Below are positions 42,165-51,916 of a stretch of DNA of 58,659 nt, in pieces. The position numbers were made by a program, and so were the translations under genes. Source of the stretch: Rhodopirellula bahusiensis. GTDB taxonomy: Bacteria; Planctomycetota; Planctomycetia; Pirellulales; Pirellulaceae. Positions within the stretch are counted from its first letter, which is position 1; each line of letters begins with the position of its first letter. The stretch spans positions 1 to 58,659 of the forward strand of contig NZ_NIZW01000037.1 of assembly GCF_002727185.1 (NCBI RefSeq), given 5' to 3'. The notes beneath the pieces are model-generated. The model searched no databases, was not told where the DNA came from, and saw only the letters and a program-made list of their open reading frames with translations.

Positions 42165-43484
42165 TCAACTGAATAACGCGTTGATCGGTTTGCCATCGCG
42201 AACCAACGTGATGGGACGACCTGTCTCGCTGTCGAATTCCATGGCGGGATCGATGCCGAGGTTCTGATAGAAACTGGCCGCGACGTCGTCGGGCGTGATT
42301 GCTTCGTGCCGCGGTCCCGCGGCGGTGTCATCGCTTTCCCCGATCACTTGTCCTCCACGAACGTTGCCGCCCGCCATCAACATGAACATGCAGCGTGGGT
42401 AGTGATCGCGACCACCCTCCGCGCTCCGGTCGTTGATTTTGGGAGTGCGTCCAAATTCGCCAGTAACAAACACTGCGGTGGATTCCAGGAGACCACGCTG
42501 TTCCAACCCGATCAGAAGTCCACTGAGCCCAGAGTCCAGCTTGGGCAGTTGTTGTTCCTTCAACTTCGTGAAGTTGTCTTGGTGAGTGTCCCAGCCTCCG
42601 AGCTGAAGTGACACGAAGCGAACATCCGATTCGACCAATCGAAGGGCGAGCAAGCAGCTTTGGCTGAACGGGTCTTCGCTAAACTGCTTTTGCATGCTTT
42701 CCGGTTCGCGTGAAATGTCGAAGGCCTCGCGAGCACGTGACGATGTGATCATTGCGTAGGCTTGTTCACCAAAGCGGTCCAGTCCCTGTAGTAGCGACTC
42801 GTCGTTCTCAAGGGCAGCGAATCGACGATCGAGCTTCTTCAGAAGGCTTTGCCGCCGGGTGACTTCGTCAATGGAAACATTGCCCGGCAACGCGATTCCT
42901 CGCACTGAAAATGGTTTGTTGGGCGCCGGGGTAGCCTTTGTCTCCAGTGCGGCATGCTGAATACCAAGGAATCCCGCGCCGTGAGATGCTTTGGGGATCG
43001 CAACGTGGTTTGGGATGTTGTGATCGCCCGGACGTTCACGAGTCATCACCGCGCCATAGCTGGGGTATTCCAACGAAGGGATCGGACGGGTGCCGCAATT
43101 GATGTACTCACGCCCCAGTTGATGCGCTGCGAGTGTGTGGCTGACGCCTCGAAGAATCGCGAATTTGTCTGCGACCTGTGCCAGTTTCGGCAGGTGTTCG
43201 CTGATTTGAATGCCGGGAACGTTCGTTCGAATGGGCTTGAACTGACCGCGTACTCCATCGCTTGCATCAGGTTTTGGATCAAACGTGTCGATGTGCGATG
43301 GTCCACCGTTGAGTTCGATGAAGATGGCACGTTTGGCACCGCCGGGAAGGACTCGCCCGGCTTCCTCCGCTCGCAGCAATGTTGGCAAAGACATGCCCGG
43401 CAACGCGACCGCACCCAATCCCAGCGTCCCCGCACGAAGAAAATCGCGACGAACGATACCATCGCAAGTTCGATGAAGTTTCAT
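42165..43484 (-). CDS. DUF1501 protein (Tat-exported)
   Basis: About 439 residues. The start ATG 43484 gives MKLHRTCDGIVRRDFLRAGT, a twin-arginine signal (RRDFLRAG). Alkaline-phosphatase-like DUF1501 features follow: AIFIELNGGPSHIDTFDPKP, RGVSHTLAAHQLGREYINCG, LGGWDTHQDNFTKLK and FVTGEFGRTPKINDRSAEGG with RDHYP. The family is very expanded in Planctomycetes, typically beside a DUF1549/DUF1553 gene, as here (stop of that gene at 43559, 74 bases upstream). Probably periplasmic sulfatase/phosphatase-fold; substrate unknown. Confidence 0.92.
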   Translation of the reverse strand: MKLHRTCDGIVRRDFLRAGTLGLGAVALPGMSLPTLLRAEEAGRVLPGGAKRAIFIELNGGPSHIDTFDPKPDASDGVRGQFKPIRTNVPGIQISEHLPKLAQVADKFAILRGVSHTLAAHQLGREYINCGTRPIPSLEYPSYGAVMTRERPGDHNIPNHVAIPKASHGAGFLGIQHAALETKATPAPNKPFSVRGIALPGNVSIDEVTRRQSLLKKLDRRFAALENDESLLQGLDRFGEQAYAMITSSRAREAFDISREPESMQKQFSEDPFSQSCLLALRLVESDVRFVSLQLGGWDTHQDNFTKLKEQQLPKLDSGLSGLLIGLEQRGLLESTAVFVTGEFGRTPKINDRSAEGGRDHYPRCMFMLMAGGNVRGGQVIGESDDTAAGPRHEAITPDDVAASFYQNLGIDPAMEFDSETGRPITLVRDGKPINALFS

Positions 43485-43558
43485 TTGGAATTGCCCAGTG
43501 GAATGTTTGATGGGAGTGACGTTTCGATTGTCAACGTTTCGGACGAACGATGGATTGA

Positions 43559-46372
43559 TCAGTGCGTGATGATGAATTCTTTGGTATTGACCAAGGCCCA
43601 CATCAGCGATTCGAGACCCGATTGTGGCGACTTGGATTCAGCGATGAACTGAAGCGATGTTTCGCGTTCGCCATCGTCGGGGTAGCGTGAGAGAGTTCGA
43701 AGGTATGCGTCATCGACGACTTGATCCATCGAGGTTTCTGGGGCGTTGTCTTTGTCGGATTCGATCCGCTCCAGTTCCCACGCATCGGGATCATCCAACA
43801 ACGCGGCTAATCCCGGCGAGGCGAAGCCGTAACGTTCCAATTTGTCTTGGACTCGCCCGTATTCCTCGCGAATTCGATCGCGGTTGGTGCGACGTTGTTT
43901 GGGAGTCATTCGTTGGAACCGCTTGAGCTTCGCAATGGTTTGACGCTGGAACAGTTCGGCTCGACGCTGGATTTGAGGGTCGACTCCCGCGTCGCCGGAT
44001 TCGAGACCGAGAGACTTCATCGTCTGAGTGACCCAACCGTCCTTCGACCCAAGTTGTCGATACATCTCAAAGTCATTTCGTAAATAGATCGATTGAAGCA
44101 GGCTGGGTGAATCGCTCCGGTCGCAATCGCAGTTGCTTTCCCGTTCGGATTGACCAAACACCTGCAACGCGAAACTTCGGTTGTTGCGGTTTTGGGTGAC
44201 GCCATTGGCAATCGCCATCTGTTGCATTTCGCCTCGCATTCGATCGGCTTCTTCACTGGACTGAGTTGCAAGCAACACTGCGTCGTGGATCACTTCGGCG
44301 GGGAGTCGCCGCGGAACGTGACGGGCAAAGTTGTGGTCGTCATGACGATTGCTCGCATTCGAGTCCATGCTTCGCTGATACGCGTCGCTGGTGGTGATCT
44401 CACGGGACAACCATTTCAAGTCATAGCCGCTGTCGATGAATCGTTTCGCCAGTTCGTCCAGTAGTTCAGCGTTGCTCGGGGCATTGGCTAGGTTCATGTC
44501 ATCGGTCGGGTTGATGATTCCGATGCCGAAGTAGTTCGCCCAAACGCGATTGACGATCGCTTTCGCGAAGTAGGGATTGTCGTCTTGGCGAAGCCAAGCC
44601 ATCAGGTCGCCTCGTGGGTCGCGATCCAGTGCAACCGAGTCAGACTGACCGAGGATCAGACCTTCGGGAATGCTGATGGGTGCAGCCTTCTGGTTCTTTT
44701 TGGCCCTTGCTTTGGCACGTTTTTTCTGAGCTTGATACGCTGCGGTGTTGTAAACCAACTCGGGGAAAGGAACGGTTTCGCCTTGTTGCGCGGCCTTGTA
44801 GATCTTTCTTCGAAGGTCGCCATTGCGGAGCTTTTCTTGTCCGGTGATTTTAGAAATCAGTTGGTCGCGTTGCTCACGAGAATCTCGGGCGACCGTGTTC
44901 GGTCTCGCTTCGATGCTTTTGAAAAGCTTTGCAAACTGATCGAAGTCGTCCTTGGACCATTGGTCAAAAGGATGTTTGTGGCACTGCGCGCATTCGATCC
45001 GAATTCCCAGGAACGAATACGCGAATCCGATCGCTCGTTCTTCGGGTTTTTGGAAATTGCGGCGGGCCCAGTACAAAGGCATTCCCGAACGCTCAGCGAA
45101 TTGTGATTCGTTGCCAGGTCGGCAAGCATCCGTCATCGTTTTGCAATATTGCAGATACGACTCGTCTTCTTCTCGGTTGTCTGCCATCACGATGCCTTCG
45201 ACGATTTGGTCGTAGGGCAAGTTGTCTTCGAGACGGACTCTCAGCCATTCGTACCAAAGCCGCGAGGCAGAACCGCGAACGGGCAAGGCGTTGTTCAGTT
45301 GCACGTCGCTGTTGCCGGTCCAATCGGCAAGCCGAGTCGCCCACCACGCGGCGTAGCCAGGCGAGTCAAGCAATTCGTCGACCAGGCGTTCTCGTTTGTC
45401 CGGACGTGTGTCAGCCAAAAAGGCACGAACGTCTGCGGCTGCCGGTAGAGTTCCGGTGATGTCCAGGCTGGCCCGACGGATGAAGTCGGAGTCATCGCAC
45501 AAGTTCGACGGTGTGATTCCAAGCTTGTCGAGTTTGACCTGGATCAGCTGATCAATCGGATGATCAGAAGGCTCGGGCGATGGAATCGATTCCTGAATCG
45601 CGACACGCCGAATCACCGGGATGGGAACCACCGCTCGGTCGTAAGCGATGACGACGTGTGTGTCACCCGTTTCGCCAGAAGAGACCAATCCATGTTCGTC
45701 GATATCAGCGATTGCGTCATCATTGGTCGTGAAGCGACAGAGGTCGGTCACGTCTTCGCGGGTTCCATCGGCCCAGTGTGCAATGGCTGTCAGCGAAACG
45801 GATTGCGATTCATTTTGGAACTGTATTTCGGAAGGTTGAATCTCAAGGCGATCCAACGCGTCGATCGTTTGCGTTTCAAAGCTGGCACCGGCAGCGATCC
45901 AATTGCGTAGCGTGTGGTACTGCCAACTTCCGACATCCAGGCGTTTGCCGCCTTCGTGCATGTCGGCATCAGTGGGTTTGGCCAGGATCAAGCTCTCACC
46001 AACATCGTCGGTGTCGACGCGGCCAGTATCGGGATCTAGCAACGCTGCATGGTCGGCACGGAAGTCATAGCCAAACAACGAAAGTTGAAAGTCGCCGCGA
46101 CCTTGAAAAGATCCATGGCAAGCTCGCCCGTTGCAGCCCAAACGACCGAGCAGTGGAGTGATGTGTCGTTGGAAGTCAGGGACCTCTTTTGACGATCCGT
46201 CTGCCATTCGGACTGAAAGCGGTTGAGCGACGGTTTCATTCGTCGCTGGATCGATCGACGGATTCGGTGATTTAGCATGGGATGCATCGGCGACGAACGC
46301 GACGATCAAACCGACTCCCACAATTGCGATGAAGTGAGTTCCCAAGTTCAAGCTTCGAGTACGTCGCACCAC
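43559..46372 (-). CDS. DUF1549/DUF1553 protein with cytochrome-like motif and BIG2-like domain
   Basis: About 937 residues from GTG 46372, which has GGGAG 6 bases upstream and gives the signal peptide HFIAIVGVGLIVAFVADASH; an ATG at 46507 is possible. A haem-binding-like LGCNGRACHGSFQGRGDFQL lies near the N-terminus (C-x4-C-H spacing, unusual versus CxxCH). A BIG2-like domain follows (VSLTAIAHWADGTREDVTDL), then DUF1549 (FIRRASLDITGTLPAAADVR) and DUF1553 (LMAWLRQDDNPYFAKAIVNR, VWANYFGIGIINPTDDMNLA). Planctomycete-specific; thought to act in the periplasm with DUF1501 partners. Confidence 0.9.
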   Translation of the reverse strand: MVRRTRSLNLGTHFIAIVGVGLIVAFVADASHAKSPNPSIDPATNETVAQPLSVRMADGSSKEVPDFQRHITPLLGRLGCNGRACHGSFQGRGDFQLSLFGYDFRADHAALLDPDTGRVDTDDVGESLILAKPTDADMHEGGKRLDVGSWQYHTLRNWIAAGASFETQTIDALDRLEIQPSEIQFQNESQSVSLTAIAHWADGTREDVTDLCRFTTNDDAIADIDEHGLVSSGETGDTHVVIAYDRAVVPIPVIRRVAIQESIPSPEPSDHPIDQLIQVKLDKLGITPSNLCDDSDFIRRASLDITGTLPAAADVRAFLADTRPDKRERLVDELLDSPGYAAWWATRLADWTGNSDVQLNNALPVRGSASRLWYEWLRVRLEDNLPYDQIVEGIVMADNREEDESYLQYCKTMTDACRPGNESQFAERSGMPLYWARRNFQKPEERAIGFAYSFLGIRIECAQCHKHPFDQWSKDDFDQFAKLFKSIEARPNTVARDSREQRDQLISKITGQEKLRNGDLRRKIYKAAQQGETVPFPELVYNTAAYQAQKKRAKARAKKNQKAAPISIPEGLILGQSDSVALDRDPRGDLMAWLRQDDNPYFAKAIVNRVWANYFGIGIINPTDDMNLANAPSNAELLDELAKRFIDSGYDLKWLSREITTSDAYQRSMDSNASNRHDDHNFARHVPRRLPAEVIHDAVLLATQSSEEADRMRGEMQQMAIANGVTQNRNNRSFALQVFGQSERESNCDCDRSDSPSLLQSIYLRNDFEMYRQLGSKDGWVTQTMKSLGLESGDAGVDPQIQRRAELFQRQTIAKLKRFQRMTPKQRRTNRDRIREEYGRVQDKLERYGFASPGLAALLDDPDAWELERIESDKDNAPETSMDQVVDDAYLRTLSRYPDDGERETSLQFIAESKSPQSGLESLMWALVNTKEFIITH

Positions 46373-46710
46373 GGTTTCTCCCTCGGGACTCTGCGTCGTC
46401 GCATGGCAAGTGACAACATTGTCGCTCGAAATGTCGTTACCCACGGCATTGCCATCAACAGTATTGAACGTGTGTCGACGTCCAAAGTACCGTCCGGGAC
46501 GAGGCAAATGGGAAAAGAAAACTGAGATTTGCGCCGGTCAGTGGGCTCGAACTGAGCGGTGCGAGCAGTTTGCGGCGTGGCGAGGCACGTTGGGCGATTT
46601 GTGCTGCTGCTTCTGCAGCGCGTGCGCAGTCGTTCTCACGTGAGTTCAGCCATCATGCAAGCGACATCAACTTCGCCACTCACTAATGTCGAATCACACA
46701 TCGCGACGGT

Positions 46711-48726
46711 TCAAGAGTCCTTGCTGGAATCGTCGTCGTCGCTCAAGAAATCCAGGTCGAACTCTTCGATTTCTTCGACCGTTTCCGCAGTTGGGTCGGT
46801 GGTTCTCGCAGGCTGATCTTGGTTGCTCGGCTCATCGCTCGGCGACAAGGTGATTTCGTCGTCCCCGCCATCGTCTCCGGTTGGCAGAGTGAATTCGCCC
46901 GTGTTGGGATCCGCTTCCAGTTGCAAGGAATCTTCGTCGGGATTGAAGGAGGATTCGCCACGCAATTGAGTGATTTGTTCGCTGGGCGAATCGTCATCCA
47001 GCAAGTTGCCAACATCAAGCGGCTCGTCGTCAATTGTTTCGGACAGCAGTCCGGCTGAGGTGTCGCTCGGTTCTGAATCGTCGAGCAGTTCGACATCATC
47101 GACGCCAAGTTCTTGAACTTCTTCCTCGGCAGGAAGAGCGTCAACGTCCATCGATTCCAATTCGCTGGATGCCAAATCGGCTTCGCTCGTTTCCGAGGCG
47201 GGTTCGTCGTCGATCAGGAGGTAATCGGATTCTTCCGTTGTTGTCTCGCTGACTGGCTCGTTCGTTTCGGCAGCGGGTTCGGAGGAGTCGAAATCCAAGA
47301 CTTCGGTGACTCCCGCCACGGCAGTTGCGACGCCGACCACACCCAACGACTCGGCACCAAATGATGAAGCGTCCGCGTCGTCGCTGACTTCTTCAGAGGA
47401 AGAACTGTCCTGCGCACCCTTTGGAAGCGGGAAGATCTCTTCCACGTTGTCGCGAAGCACTTTGCGTCCGAGTTCGACAGCCCGTTCGATTGACCATCCT
47501 CGGTCGCTGACGAACTGGTCCGCCAACACACCGCTGAGGACTTTGCGGTACATGTCAAACTTGGGCCAGATGAATTCCAGTTTGTAAGCGTCGCTGTAGT
47601 AACCGATCTGTTTGGTTTGCGGAACGGCTTCGAGCCGTGCAGCTGCATCGCGAGCGATGAACGAAGGCGTGTTGCTGTACCACCAGTGGCCGTTGGTGAT
47701 CACGTTGGGGAAGATCCATGCGTAGCTGACCAATTCCTGGTTGGTGACGCTTGCCAGAACCGAGACGGGGAATTTTACGTTCGGGAACGAGTTGAACAGT
47801 TCGCGATACTGAATCAACGAAACTCGCGAATCGTAGAGGTCTTGTCCTTGGAAGACGCCTTCGGGGTAGACCTGACGATTGACGCCAATCATCAAGTCAA
47901 ACGGCAGACCAAATTCGTCGCAAAGTTCAGCCAGCGTCCAGAACACTCGGCGAGACAGAGCTTCCTGATGCGATGCATCTGCGGAAATACCTTGTTGCAA
48001 GACAGCGTTGAGCGCCGTCGACGCTCGGCCATCGCCAACGGGGGTCGGCGTGAATGTTGGTGGGATCGAAATCGCACAGGCACGAGCACCGCGGCTGACG
48101 AAGTGTTCAAAGCGTTGTTTCAAACTCGAACGAAGACTTTCGAGACTGCCGTCCAGTTCGATGCCGGTGCAAGCAGCCAACCGGCCGCGAACTTCTGGTT
48201 TTGCGAGATGGAATACCAGGTCGTCCGTTCGAAGGCATGGAATGTAGGTTTCGGTGTCAAAGCCTTCGAGAGCGTCGTCGAAGTCGTTGGTCAGGAAAAC
48301 GGCTTGGACGTTGCTTTGGTCGAGCACCGTTTCGGACCACTGTGCCGATGCCATGATCGATTCGCTGCGATCATAAAGGACTTCCCAATTGTTCAGGTGC
48401 AATCGGTCTTCTTCAAAGCCAAAGAACGTGCGGCAGATTTCAATCAGCCAGCTGTACTGAGCGGTGTTTTCCAGCGCCTGCAGTCCGCCCACCAAACGTT
48501 CGACCAATTCCTTGGGCCCGATCGCCTTGTCTTCGATGTGCGACTTGGGCATCCCGGCCGAGTGCGCGAGTTCGGTGTAGTAGTGATAGCCGAGCACATC
48601 AGCCAGCGTCTTCGATGCGGGCGAATGCGGATTGATGTGCGAGTGTGGATCAATCAACCGGATCGACGTCAACGCTTCGTAAATTTCGGATTTCGGTCCG
48701 TGGGCAACGTTGGACGAGTCTGACAT
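46711..48726 (-). CDS. Uronate-isomerase-like amidohydrolase with long acidic tail
   Basis: About 671 residues from ATG 48726 (48741 is an alternative). The first 435 form an amidohydrolase-superfamily domain like glucuronate/uronate isomerase: IRLIDPHSHINPHSP with the HxH metal pair, the core FGLPFDLMIGVNRQVYPEG, WIFPNVITNGHWWYSNTPSF and IGYYSDAYKLEFIWPKFDMY. The last 230 residues are low-complexity Asp/Glu/Ser (for example DDVELLDDSEPSDTSAGLLS), with no predicted fold. That tail is absent from ordinary uronate isomerases and doubles the surface charge. It may interact with basic partners, cations or the cell surface. Confidence 0.78.
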   Translation of the reverse strand: MSDSSNVAHGPKSEIYEALTSIRLIDPHSHINPHSPASKTLADVLGYHYYTELAHSAGMPKSHIEDKAIGPKELVERLVGGLQALENTAQYSWLIEICRTFFGFEEDRLHLNNWEVLYDRSESIMASAQWSETVLDQSNVQAVFLTNDFDDALEGFDTETYIPCLRTDDLVFHLAKPEVRGRLAACTGIELDGSLESLRSSLKQRFEHFVSRGARACAISIPPTFTPTPVGDGRASTALNAVLQQGISADASHQEALSRRVFWTLAELCDEFGLPFDLMIGVNRQVYPEGVFQGQDLYDSRVSLIQYRELFNSFPNVKFPVSVLASVTNQELVSYAWIFPNVITNGHWWYSNTPSFIARDAAARLEAVPQTKQIGYYSDAYKLEFIWPKFDMYRKVLSGVLADQFVSDRGWSIERAVELGRKVLRDNVEEIFPLPKGAQDSSSSEEVSDDADASSFGAESLGVVGVATAVAGVTEVLDFDSSEPAAETNEPVSETTTEESDYLLIDDEPASETSEADLASSELESMDVDALPAEEEVQELGVDDVELLDDSEPSDTSAGLLSETIDDEPLDVGNLLDDDSPSEQITQLRGESSFNPDEDSLQLEADPNTGEFTLPTGDDGGDDEITLSPSDEPSNQDQPARTTDPTAETVEEIEEFDLDFLSDDDDSSKDS

Positions 48727-48853
48727 GGTGGCGGCATTCATGAGTGGCGAAATTCAATCGCACCAGGATACTCACTGATGCCCTGCGGATCGACCGTGGT
48801 ATGTACCAACCTTGGTCGGGATCGTCCAAAATCACCCGCACAATCGTTGCGAT

Positions 48854-49939
48854 TCAAAGCGTGAGCCAGCCAGACTCGAGAAGGCCGGTGACAGCGGACA
48901 AGGCAGCCTGAGATCCTTTGTCGAATCGGCCTCCTGTGACCATGTTTGCTGACATTCCTAGCTCGACGGCCCCGGAATCGTGCCAGCGATGAAGGGTCCA
49001 AATCCACCATCCAAAGAGTGTGCTCGCGGTGATGGATCCGATGTACACCAACCAGATCGCCGGCCTCGCGAATTTGCTGGGCGAAGGCGCGATCAAGGTT
49101 TCGTAGAGCTGCAAGACCAGCGAGGCTTTCTGTGGGGCCGACAATGCTCGAAGAGCCGTTTCGTCGATGGCAGAGGCGATGGTCTCGATCGCGGATTCGG
49201 GGATTTGTTGGCCGTTCGGCTGTTCGATCTCCTGGTTGTTCAGCTGCCCGCATAACCACGAAGTTCGGTAGGTCAGCGGAATCGTGAACAGGAGCGGAAT
49301 GACCAGCAGCAACAGCAACGGCTCGCCGATCAAGATCCCGAGTCCGGTGATCGCCGCGACCGTGAGCACTCGCCCGGTCACTTCCCGCCATGGCGAAGGG
49401 CGAGTGAACGTGGCCTGAACAATCTTGCCACCGTCGAGCGGCAGCAGCGGCAGCAAATTCATCCAATTCAACAGCAGGCCAAGGCCTCCGAGTTCGAACA
49501 GCCACGGTCGGCTGCTATTCATCATCAGAATCGGTACCGCGGTCACGGAAGCATTCGTATCTGAGTTGCCCGCCGTAGCAACCATGAGCAATCCCATCGA
49601 AATCACGATGCCTGGCAGCGGCCCCGCAAAATAGACGATTGCCTTTTTCCAAGTCGCCAACTGGACCTGGTGACCACTGACGGCTGCGCCAAACATTGGC
49701 AGGAACACCAATCGAATGTTGCGATACCCGAACGCGATCATCGCGATGCAGTGACCAGCTTCATGCACCAATAGAATGCTGACCAATATCAACACCAGCC
49801 GCACGTCCCACCAAATCAAGCCGACGGCAAAAAAAATCGCCAGCGAGACCAGCAACATCAGAGTTTGGCGAGGCCAGTCATTGGGCTGAGTTTCCTTCGC
49901 CCGAATCGCAGCAACGAGCGAAGCGTCCGGACCGGACAT
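48854..49939 (-). CDS. Site-2-protease-type (M50) membrane metalloprotease
   Basis: 361 residues, polytopic. The zinc motif is in ILLVHEAGHCIAMIAFGYRN (HExxH at residues 59-63) and the third ligand motif in LNWMNLLPLLPLDGGKIVQA. Further membrane spans include AIVYFAGPLPGIVISMGLLM. This is the S2P/SpoIVFB-like layout used for intramembrane cleavage of anti-sigma factors or similar. The start lies 3 bases after the stop of panD, so they probably share a transcript. The target is unknown. Confidence 0.88.
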   Translation of the reverse strand: MSGPDASLVAAIRAKETQPNDWPRQTLMLLVSLAIFFAVGLIWWDVRLVLILVSILLVHEAGHCIAMIAFGYRNIRLVFLPMFGAAVSGHQVQLATWKKAIVYFAGPLPGIVISMGLLMVATAGNSDTNASVTAVPILMMNSSRPWLFELGGLGLLLNWMNLLPLLPLDGGKIVQATFTRPSPWREVTGRVLTVAAITGLGILIGEPLLLLLVIPLLFTIPLTYRTSWLCGQLNNQEIEQPNGQQIPESAIETIASAIDETALRALSAPQKASLVLQLYETLIAPSPSKFARPAIWLVYIGSITASTLFGWWIWTLHRWHDSGAVELGMSANMVTGGRFDKGSQAALSAVTGLLESGWLTL

Positions 49940-49942
49940 GCA

Positions 49943-50410
49943 CTAGCAACCTTCAGCGAGCGGTTGTCCGTCAGGCTTCTTTGTGTTGGAGCAGACCAGT
50001 TTGGTTCCGTCTGAATCCAAACGCATGTTCGGACCAGCGATCTCGGGGCCGATGTGTGACAGCTGATTGTTGTCGTCGACGAAGATCAAGCGAGGTTGAT
50101 GAGTCGCGGCTTCGGCTTCGGGCACCATCGCGTAGGCAGCCAAAATCACATGGTCGCCGGGGCGAATTAGGTGAGCGGCTGCGCCGTTGGCACACACGTC
50201 GCTGGAATTCGGCAAGCCTTCAATGGCGTACGTTTCCAAGCGGGTGCCGCGAGTCACGTTCCAAACATGGAGAGACTCGTACGGATGGATTTTGGCAGCA
50301 ACCAACAATTCCGGCGGAACGGTCAGGCTGCCTTCGTAGTTCACGTCTGCGCCCGTCACCGTCGCACGATGAATCTTGGCCGCCAGCATTTTTCGATAAG
50401 GTGTGTCCAC
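49943..50410 (-). CDS. panD: Aspartate 1-decarboxylase PanD
   Basis: About 155 residues. PanD makes beta-alanine for pantothenate and CoA and is a pyruvoyl enzyme that self-cleaves. Seen are the family start YRKMLAAKIHRATVTGADVN, the cleavage site in NYEGSLTV (Gly-Ser), VWNVTRGTRLETYAIEG, and ANGAAAHLIRPGDHVILAAY. It is about 25 residues longer at the C-terminus than the 126-residue E. coli enzyme. The start is GTG 50410 or TTG 50413; either directly follows the stop of the receiver-like gene. An ATG 21 bases further in would delete conserved residues. Confidence 0.92.
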   Translation of the reverse strand: MDTPYRKMLAAKIHRATVTGADVNYEGSLTVPPELLVAAKIHPYESLHVWNVTRGTRLETYAIEGLPNSSDVCANGAAAHLIRPGDHVILAAYAMVPEAEAATHQPRLIFVDDNNQLSHIGPEIAGPNMRLDSDGTKLVCSNTKKPDGQPLAEGC

Positions 50411-50414
50411 CAAC

Positions 50415-50789
50415 TCAGTCCACCAGGTAGGGCTTCAGTTGTTCGATTGTTTTGTCCGAACCAATTTCCAGTTTTCCAAATCCGCGTTCGGCACCTTCGC
50501 TCATGGCCACTTCCTGATGCTCATCGTAGTTGGTCACCAACATGACAGGCACTTTGGCGAGATCGGGGTCGGATTTGATTTGCTTGATCACGTCCAATCC
50601 ATCCGTGTAGTCGCGATCGAGTTTTCGGTTGACGGTCACGAGATCCACGTCGCGTTTCTTCAACAACTCAATCGTGTCTTCGGCACCGTGGGTCTGCAAC
50701 ACCGAAGCGTCAAAGTGTGAGGTCACCATTTGACGTATGGCATTGAAATCGGGACCGCAATTGCCGCAGTCGACTAGGGTTTTCGCCAT
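50415..50789 (-). CDS. Receiver-like protein lacking the phosphorylation Asp
   Basis: A 124-residue single-domain protein starting MAKTLVDCGNCGPDFNAIRQ (ATG 50789). The second half is receiver-like: DGLDVIKQIKSDPDLAKVPV, MLVTNYDEHQEVAMSEGAER, and the conserved Lys region GFGKLEI. Where the phospho-acceptor Asp should be, after the third strand, the sequence is DLVTVNRKLDRD, with Asn. It is therefore probably a pseudo-receiver that does not use phosphorylation. A CGNC pair at the N-terminus could be redox- or metal-active. It immediately precedes panD. Confidence 0.7.
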   Translation of the reverse strand: MAKTLVDCGNCGPDFNAIRQMVTSHFDASVLQTHGAEDTIELLKKRDVDLVTVNRKLDRDYTDGLDVIKQIKSDPDLAKVPVMLVTNYDEHQEVAMSEGAERGFGKLEIGSDKTIEQLKPYLVD

Positions 50790-51006
50790 CGGATGAAACA
50801 TCTCCGTCGAGGGGGTTCCAGGAAGTTGCCTGGGAACGATCGAACCGAAACATTCTGGTGTAACCGCGCCGGCATGAATGAACAAGGTGCAAGACCCGTA
50901 TCGGTCACAAGCAACGGATGCGCCAGTTTCGCGAAAATTCGGAGTCGCCGAACAAGAATCGCTTCTGTTCAGGCCGCGAATCGGCGTTCACTAAGCCGGT
51001 CGGGGA

Positions 51007-51303
51007 TCACCGGGCACGTTCGCGATCTTGAATCCAACGCTGCATATCAGCGTGAACCTGCGAGGGCGTGCGATCGTCGCTCAGCGATGGGGAGGCGGCG
51101 ATCGACAGTTCTTTGGCCAGCATCCGCAGGGCCATCGCGTGCAATTGGCTCAGCAAATGATCGCGTTCTGCGACAGCTTGTCGCAAATCGGCCTTTGTCG
51201 CCCGGGACTCGGGCGGAGCCGGAGCACCATCGATGAGAAATCGCTCAATCCAATCTCGATCCGGATCAATCGGACGTTTGCAACTTCGGCAGGATTTGAC
51301 CAT
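51007..51303 (-). CDS. Small zinc-ribbon-like protein
   Basis: A 98-residue protein beginning MVKSCRSCKRPIDPDRDWIE with a CxxC pair, then a Pro-rich turn and a helical region (LRQAVAERDHLLSQLHAMAL) ending WIQDRERAR. It could be a half zinc finger. No family is recognised. It is isolated, with about 220 bases on either side. Confidence 0.6.
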   Translation of the reverse strand: MVKSCRSCKRPIDPDRDWIERFLIDGAPAPPESRATKADLRQAVAERDHLLSQLHAMALRMLAKELSIAASPSLSDDRTPSQVHADMQRWIQDRERAR

Positions 51304-51531
51304 GAGCTTTGTTTCGGCCGAGACGCTCGAGGCATCAGCGGATTGATTTGGCTAGGAAGAACAAAACGGACGGAAGAATCGCGATCCGCCGCGGGTTCCT
51401 ACCTCGTCGCGATCCACAAGAACGCACCTTCCGTGGCTGCTAGCCTAACCTAGCACATTCCAGAAAAAGTGGGCACGCGACGGTCAATCCAGTTTAGCGG
51501 TTGGCTGGTTCAGTCAGAGTTCGACTCGGGC

Positions 51532-51795
51532 TCAATCACGCAACGGGACACCGCTGCCGATTCCGACCGACGCCAGAAGACCACTCAACAGCGGAAATCC
51601 ACAGCATGTGATCCCGCCAACGATCGCACCGGTTCCGGACAGTGCTCCCAGCCAAATTCCCCCGCCACTGAACCATGGTTTTGAGTTGTCGTTCGTAGTG
51701 GGTTGGCTCTGGTTGACCGTTCTCAATTCGGTGATTGCCAACGGTGAGCAGCAGGGCGTTGGCTGTTTTTCGTGAGGTGTTTGTTCCGTGTTCAT
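51532..51795 (-). CDS. Small MerT-like membrane protein with Cys-Cys motifs
   Basis: About 87 residues from ATG 51795 (MNTEQTPHEKQPTPCCSPLA). One or two hydrophobic helices follow, with GAIVGGITCCGFPLLSGLLA. A vicinal CC inside or beside the first helix is the hallmark of MerT/MerF-type mercury carriers, but the protein stops at about one third of MerT's length, soon after that motif. It is third in line after the flavoprotein and SigZ on the same strand. It may be a genuine mini-protein or a truncated remnant. The frame upstream to 51948 overlaps sigZ and is unlikely. Confidence 0.58.
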   Translation of the reverse strand: MNTEQTPHEKQPTPCCSPLAITELRTVNQSQPTTNDNSKPWFSGGGIWLGALSGTGAIVGGITCCGFPLLSGLLASVGIGSGVPLRD

Positions 51796-51916
51796 TGCTG
51801 AATCCTTCCTGCTCCGCATTCGAATGCGGATGTCAATCGGGATGTGGCAACCGATGGGTTGCTCACCTCTCAAGACGATCTTGATCGCAGAACGACGCAG
51901 AGGTTTTGAAAGAAAC

